A DNA stretch of 23,302 bases. Source: Macrocybe gigantea. Its lineage: Eukaryota > Basidiomycota > Agaricomycetes > Agaricales > Callistosporiaceae. The position numbers were made by a program, and so were the translations under genes. The stretch spans positions 1 through 23,302 of the forward strand of contig SJRY01000090.1 of NCBI GenBank assembly GCA_011319805.1, in the 5' to 3' direction. Shown here one piece after another: positions 23,111 to 23,302 of this stretch (positions within the stretch are counted from its first letter, which is position 1; every line of letters begins with the position of its first letter). Under the pieces are notes generated by a model. It did no database searches and was not told the DNA's origin. It saw only the letters and a list, made by a program, of their open reading frames with translations.

Positions 23111-23302
23111 CCTAGAACGTGAGCGGGCCCTCCGATTGACCTGTTGCAATGGGTAGGCATATGCGCATCTTATGATATATTTGCACTTCTTTAGAAATGA
23201 AAGGCTGATACAGACTTTACCCATGCAAAACCGCTAATCGATTCCTGCCAGGCATTTTTCTGTTCTTGAGCGTCGAGTAAACGGTATATTCCGGTCCAAT
23301 GG
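23111..23302. other. Right edge, nothing assigned
   Basis: The last about 190 bases lie upstream of the F-box relic. A short minus-strand frame with an ATG near 23255 and a possible gtaaag donor could be a first exon, but I see no F-box motif in it. Confidence 0.25.

Overview
The window is nuclear DNA of a filamentous fungus, most likely an Agaricomycete (mushroom-forming basidiomycete). The signs are dense genes on both strands, many introns of about 49-77 bases with GT..AG borders, no operons, and lineage-typical families: HeLo/STAND-like N-terminal domain plus TPR proteins, a GH18-CBM5 chitinase and an F-box/LRR relic. All exon models were assembled by eye from reading frame, splice signals and family conservation. 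No transcript data were available.

Left part (1-10773). A possible 3' end of a gene lies at 1-150. A large TPR protein gene (719-4509, minus) has a good spliced 5' end, but its main exon is broken by three same-direction frame changes. A 183-base divergent promoter separates it from a conserved 815-residue membrane-anchored protein of unknown function (4693-7372, plus). After 1.66 kb without a clear gene comes a shorter, intact paralogue of the TPR gene (9033-10773, plus). Exons 2 and 3 of the two paralogues are exactly the same size (143 and 169 bases).

Centre (10849-17185). A secreted chitinase (GH18, Thr/Pro linker, CBM5, Ser/Ala-rich tail) is encoded on the minus strand in what I read as 18 exons. 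Among them are an 8-base and a 12-base exon and, most strikingly, three consecutive one-base exons (T, T, C) that together spell one conserved Phe codon. It is followed by a four-exon small single-pass membrane protein (minus) and, divergent from it, a CUE-DUF1771-Smr protein resembling the no-go-decay endonuclease Cue2/NONU-1 (plus).

Right part (17272-23302). A GNAT acetyltransferase (minus) is divergent from an eight-exon KAT14/CSRP2BP-like acetyltransferase (plus) whose acetyl-CoA loop has lost its usual Arg and Gly. Then come a possible cytochrome P450 relic, an unrecognised 378-residue charged protein (minus), and a broken F-box/LRR gene (minus) that runs towards the window end. The genes do not form one pathway; this is an ordinary fungal gene neighbourhood with decaying members of expanding families at both ends. 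The exon structure of the chitinase is the main novelty.
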